Assembly: GCA_012064415.1 (NCBI GenBank) | Contig: SSNU01000223.1 | Span: forward strand, 62,001-126,000 | Origin: Gyrodactylus bullatarudis | Lineage: Eukaryota; Platyhelminthes; Monogenea; Gyrodactylidea; Gyrodactylidae | DNA: 64,000 nucleotides | Direction: 5' to 3' | Shown here: piece by piece, positions 59,752 through 64,000 of the stretch | How positions within the stretch are numbered: the first letter of the stretch is position 1 | Layout: every line of letters starts with the position of its first letter | Notes under the pieces: generated by a model | What the model was told of the DNA's origin: nothing | What the model saw: the letters and a program-made list of their open reading frames with translations, nothing else | Databases searched by the model: none | Position numbers and translations under genes: made by a program

Positions 59752-61814
59752 GGTTTTATATTTTCTAGTAGCCAAAAAGATGGATGAACATGAAAAGAAA
59801 GAGTCGTTCTCTTTAGAATGTCAAGAAATAAGACATTCATAACGAACAAATTTCCCAGAAAAATTACCTGGAAATTTCTTTTGTACGTCAAATTAATTCC
59901 CTAGAATCGTTTGACAAGTCTTTTTTTCTTTTAAATTATAGACGTGTAAAAGATGAAGGAAGAAAAAAACATGTTCTGATAATGTGTAGCTTATCATTTC
60001 ACAGAGTATAGGGTCAATTTCGCAAAGGAAAATTTTCGCGTATGTCATTTTGCTTCATTTCTCTTCTATATTTATATGCTAGAGACAAAAAGAATTATAA
60101 GATGAAGATTGGCATAGATACACTTGGCTTATATTTCCTTTCTTGATACTGTGTGTGGAGTAAATTCTTTAAGGGAAGAAAATAAGATGAAATTGTGATA
60201 AGCAGGGGTAAAAATTGGCCAAAAATATAAAATATCTATCCTGTTTTTTGCTTATGGAAGACTAACAAGTTGGTCATTGATATTCTTTCCTACAATAACG
60301 ACATAGATTGATTTCGATAAGGTTAGAAAAAGATGAAGAAAAAATATCTCCGCTGGTATTAATGTAACCGTCAAAAAAAGCTAGCATTTTAGGTTTGGAA
60401 GGCAAACCATGATGATGTTGCCCTATGACGGAGAAGAAAAAACAAAGTTTTTAATTAAGTCTTGCTAGTGGAAAGAAACAGCGGGAAAGATTTGACTATA
60501 AGAAATTCATATTTTCCATCTAATTAGGATTACATTCTGTTCATATATTGAAATGCTTAGTAAGAAAATATGAGCCATTTATACCTAATCATAGGGGTTA
60601 GAAAACTAACATAATGTACATACTGAAACTTGAACGAATTGGATACCAGATTTCTCAGGTCGAATAGATCGAATTTTCATTATAAACTTAACATTAGAGT
60701 TCTCAGCCAATAGTTATTCAAATACATTCTTCAGTGGTACACTAAAGCTCATCTAACACTACTTTTTCATGATCTCATTTCAATAAATTCTATTAGATTG
60801 ATCAGTTCTTGCAACATAATTCAAAGAAGGTTGAATCCTACAGAAGACTCATTCATAGAATGGCATATGATGATTTTCTATCACTGAAGGAAAAAGCCTG
60901 ACCGATTCGCCAAGAAAGTGATGTTAACCGTATTCTAGTGCAAAAGAGGAGCTATTCCCTTTGAATTGCTTGAACCTTATGCTACAGAGTTACTGCAGGT
61001 TATTATATCAAATCTTGTCGTACTATGGAAGTTAAACTCAGATAGCAATATCCCAGATTTGGTCGAATCACATTTTTACAGGATAATGCTCGGCCACATG
61101 TATCGAGATCAGACAAATATTTTTGCAGAGACAAAATTAGATCACCCTTTTTACAGCTAGATTTCTTTCCAAGTCGCTACAGCATCATTTCAAGGGTAAA
61201 ATCTTCAACTCAAGAGAAAAGTGTTCTTTTAGCATAAATAAATTTTACTTTTGTACACAATAATTTTAATAGGATACAAAAATTTTCTCTTTTTCTAATG
61301 ATTTCCTGTCTCTATGGCCTCTAATACCCATATCTTCTTCTTATGATTATTAGGCAATACTCATTTTGTTTTAATTGGGCTTTTCCTCTTAGTTCTTTTG
61401 TCTTTTATGATAAAGATATTCTATTCTCTGGCTGACACTGATGAAAATTTTCCTTCACTCGTATTTCTTTTTTATACCAATTCAATCTTGAATGTCCCCA
61501 TTCATTAAAAAAAATTGAATAGCTAAAGTGTCCAACTACCTGTTTGAGATTATTAGTTCTGGGTATATACACTTTATATTCTCTTATCAAGTCTCATTTT
61601 CCGGTACTCTCCCACAACCATATTTGGCCAAAAAGATAAATAATTTTCTCAGAATAATTAAATTTCTACTTTAAATACTAGAGTTGGATAAGATTGAAAA
61701 AGATTACTTGTGTTGAATTAAAAAAAAACAGAATTTAAGTGGGCAAAGATTGGAATATAAAATGTTATTACTGATAAGTAATGGGAAATTTGGTTTGAGC
61801 ATGATAACATCCAT
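59752..61814. other. Gene-free AT-rich stretch
   Basis: Nothing supportable. The 64-codon frame at 60966-61160 has no recognised motif. Confidence 0.4.
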
Positions 61815-62095
61815 GTAAATTTTCGATTTCTAGCCTAGCTCTTCAAGAGAATTCGATTGTTAGATAAAACATATGGTCCTAAATCTATTTATGAACTGGT
61901 TGCAATATAAACAAGGATTTTGTATTGAAATTAACGCGATGAAAGATTTGCTGAATTTGATCTGGGCAATATTTCCCATGATCTAGTAGATCTTCGAGAA
62001 CTACTTGAAAGTAATAATATCAAATTTGAGAGATTTATTACTAAAATGGAACTTTGACACTACCACTGCAACTTTAATAGAAAATATTTTTGGAT
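61815..62095 (+). repeat. Family D repeat
   Basis: Shares TATGAACTGGTTGCAATA, AAGGATTTTGTATTGAAAT and GGAACTTTGACACTACCACT with the copy at 21095-21540. Confidence 0.65.
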
Positions 62096-63118
62096 TAAAA
62101 ATATATAATTCAAACAAAAAATTCATTTTGAGCCACATCCTTAATGCATATATTACATCTGATTCGGAATACTCAAAGATTTGAGCCTTTTCAACACATT
62201 TCTAGAAGAAGAAAAGCAGTGTTCTGGTATGATACAAACGTAGCAGACATAGTTCAAAACTAATTTCAAACTATTTCGACTTTATTGATAAACTCACCTG
62301 CCAAGTAGGATAAAATATTTACAGGAAATGATTTTCTACATTAACTCCAGGCTTTCTATTGTTTGACTTATTTTCGATCGTATTTCATTACGTGAAAGGA
62401 ATTTTGTTATTGTAGCAACAAATTCAGGAAATGGAACATGTCTTGCTTATTTTGTCTCAAAAAAACAATGAAAAAATTGTTTCCAAAATTAAATAGAGTT
62501 AGAATCTTCCTCTGCTACAACAACAACAAAAAACTACCCAGTGGTCAGAGTTATTTTTTGTTCAGCCAGTTTGGTTTGTTGCTAAGCATCAAAAATCGCA
62601 GTTGAAAAAATTCAACTCTTAATTTCAAATTGTTTTCTCTTGAACAACAACAAACAAAAAGACATCAAACCAAGGGACACTTGTTTGTTCTGAGTGTAGA
62701 AATCACACTATGGGGAACCTTCCCTCATTCATGATTGAATCTTTTGTGAATTAGATTTTGTAATGAAATTGGGGAGTTACCTCCTGAATTATTATTACAT
62801 TTGACCCAGTCAAAATATGCTGTACTAACATTGTTGATACTTTTGAGGAGAAAGCGCGTATGTTTATGTAATATATCGTGAGTATTTCTGTGTTGTTTTC
62901 CCGATGATACATGAGTTAATCAGACGAGGCAAAAAACTACTTTTCCTCCCCCTTGGTTAACAACAAGAAAATGAAAACCAGCTAGGTGGGCCTCGTATTA
63001 TATAAGAGGAACATCAAATGAGCATGGCGAAATCAAAAACTGAACAAAATCACCCCTGGAGAGTCTGTTTTACTGATGGATTCCAAAAAATAAATAATTT
63101 CAAACTAGATAATAATCT
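62096..63118. other. Gene-free AT-rich stretch
   Basis: No gene or defined repeat is recognised. Confidence 0.4.
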
Positions 63119-63472
63119 TTGAAAAACAACATTTCCTTAAATCAAATTGAACTCAAAGCTTATAAAAACTTAGTTAGTGATAATTTTAAACTAATGTATA
63201 AGGTCTTTGTAAAGTTCAATCTGACCTTAAACTTCAAGCAGATGAAGACGATACAACAACCCAATGGACCTCAGCAGAATCGGGTTCAAAGACCACACTT
63301 AATATCAGCTGATCACAAATATAGAAGCCAGACAGGGTCCAAAACAGATGTAGCAATTAGGCAATTAGCAAGAGTCAAAAAGTATAAAGGCTATGACTAT
63401 TATGAGCCTACAATGCCAACTGTCAAGGTCAAAACTGTCATCTTTTACTCGCTCAAATATCTATTTTGTTAA
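63119..63472 (+). CDS. Exon-like open frame, unknown product
   Basis: An open frame of 117 codons from a non-ATG start. The part from about 63241 (after a possible acceptor CTTCAAGCAG) to about 63430 is less AT-rich than its surroundings and encodes a basic, Gln/Arg/Lys/Tyr-rich segment from MKTIQQPNG to YEPTMPTVK. A GTCAAA follows AAG and could be a weak donor. The tail after it is AT-rich and probably intronic. It may be one exon of a gene that continues beyond the window. No family is recognised. Confidence 0.25.
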   Translation: MKNNISLNQIELKAYKNLVSDNFKLMYKVFVKFNLTLNFKQMKTIQQPNGPQQNRVQRPHLISADHKYRSQTGSKTDVAIRQLARVKKYKGYDYYEPTMPTVKVKTVIFYSLKYLFC

Positions 63473-64000
63473 TATTTCATGCTTTATTTGGTAAAAAGGA
63501 TGAAATAGAAATAATAGTCTTCCTTTGATCGATAATACTCAAGTTGGGTTGACGAGTATAAATATTAAAATTCTTACTCAATATAACTGTATCTCATGTT
63601 GTTTTTAAGCTAACTGGTCATTCAAAGAATATCATAGTACGCATACATTTTTGAGAATAAAAGACTCAACAAGTTATAAGTGGGCCACTCAGAGTAATGA
63701 TGGATAAATCGGTTGAAAACCTTTTACTCAAGTATTTTCACTTAATTACACTGTGTTTAAGATCAGAGATAAAGAAAGAACAATAGACTATAGCATGGAA
63801 TTAAAGTACAACCGAGAGAAAGTTTTAAATCATCTTCACATTAGATTTTACTGGAAATGAAATCCTCTTGATACTCTTGTATGATTACTTTATGATTTAG
63901 ATGGGATAATCAAGAAAGTGTCATGCCTAATTGAAGAGATTAACTCGGAATCCGTGTAGATTTTCTCTAGGCAACACAATAACCCAAAAGAATTTTCTGC
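63473..64000. other. AT-rich window end
   Basis: No feature seen. Confidence 0.4.

Noticed and set aside
1..64000. CRISPR arrays, bacterial operons, phage or viral genes
   Set aside because: No regularly spaced repeats and no such genes were seen. Introns and gene content are those of an animal nucleus.

Overview
This is AT-rich animal nuclear DNA. The protein genes have GT-AG introns, and the set (eIF4A-III, Ran, proteasome beta-7 and a nuclear factor I homologue) is typical of metazoans; NFI in particular is an animal family. I cannot place the species more precisely. Short introns (59-65 bp) next to long repeat-filled ones, and heavy loading with small transposons, suggest an invertebrate.

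Layout. Positions 1 to about 36,800 are a gene-poor, repeat-rich stretch. The only genes I can support there are a Penelope-like retrotransposon ORF (minus strand, 5834-3194) and a tRNA-Ser(UGA) at 34778-34859. The rest is AT-rich DNA with many copies of small non-autonomous elements: family A (about 550 bp, long terminal inverted repeats, often with a GGCGCC core), family B (416 bp, TTAA-flanked, piggyBac-like), family C (Penelope/retrozyme-like, carrying a hammerhead motif) and family D (about 430 bp, unclassified). Positions 37,098-51,950 are a compact gene island: eIF4A3 (+), a coiled-coil protein starting 72 bp after it (+), Ran (-), an eight-exon nuclear factor I gene (-; 821 aa deduced by joining phase-compatible exons) and proteasome subunit PSMB4 (+), which lies head-to-head with NFI over 224 bp. 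Positions 51,951-64,000 are again repeat-rich, with two exon-like patches (57,101-56,922 minus; about 63,241-63,430 plus) whose genes I cannot identify.

The island genes are housekeeping: eIF4A3 is the RNA-clamp helicase of the exon junction complex, Ran drives nuclear transport, PSMB4 is a structural subunit of the 20S proteasome and NFI is a DNA-binding transcription factor. They share location, not a pathway.

The most interesting material is in the mobile DNA. The Penelope-like element sits in a family A copy with an 8-bp target duplication, carries a hammerhead ribozyme motif with a 16-nt palindromic stem III behind its ORF, and encodes a C-terminal PCNA-box-like motif. A second hammerhead family occurs twice: once with an intact core (59318-59358) and once decayed, inside a head-to-head composite with a 12-bp target duplication (23828-24293). 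Families A and B are nested reciprocally (B in A at 43.6 kb, A in B at 26.8 kb). A hAT-like MITE with an 8-bp target duplication lies in NFI intron 4.
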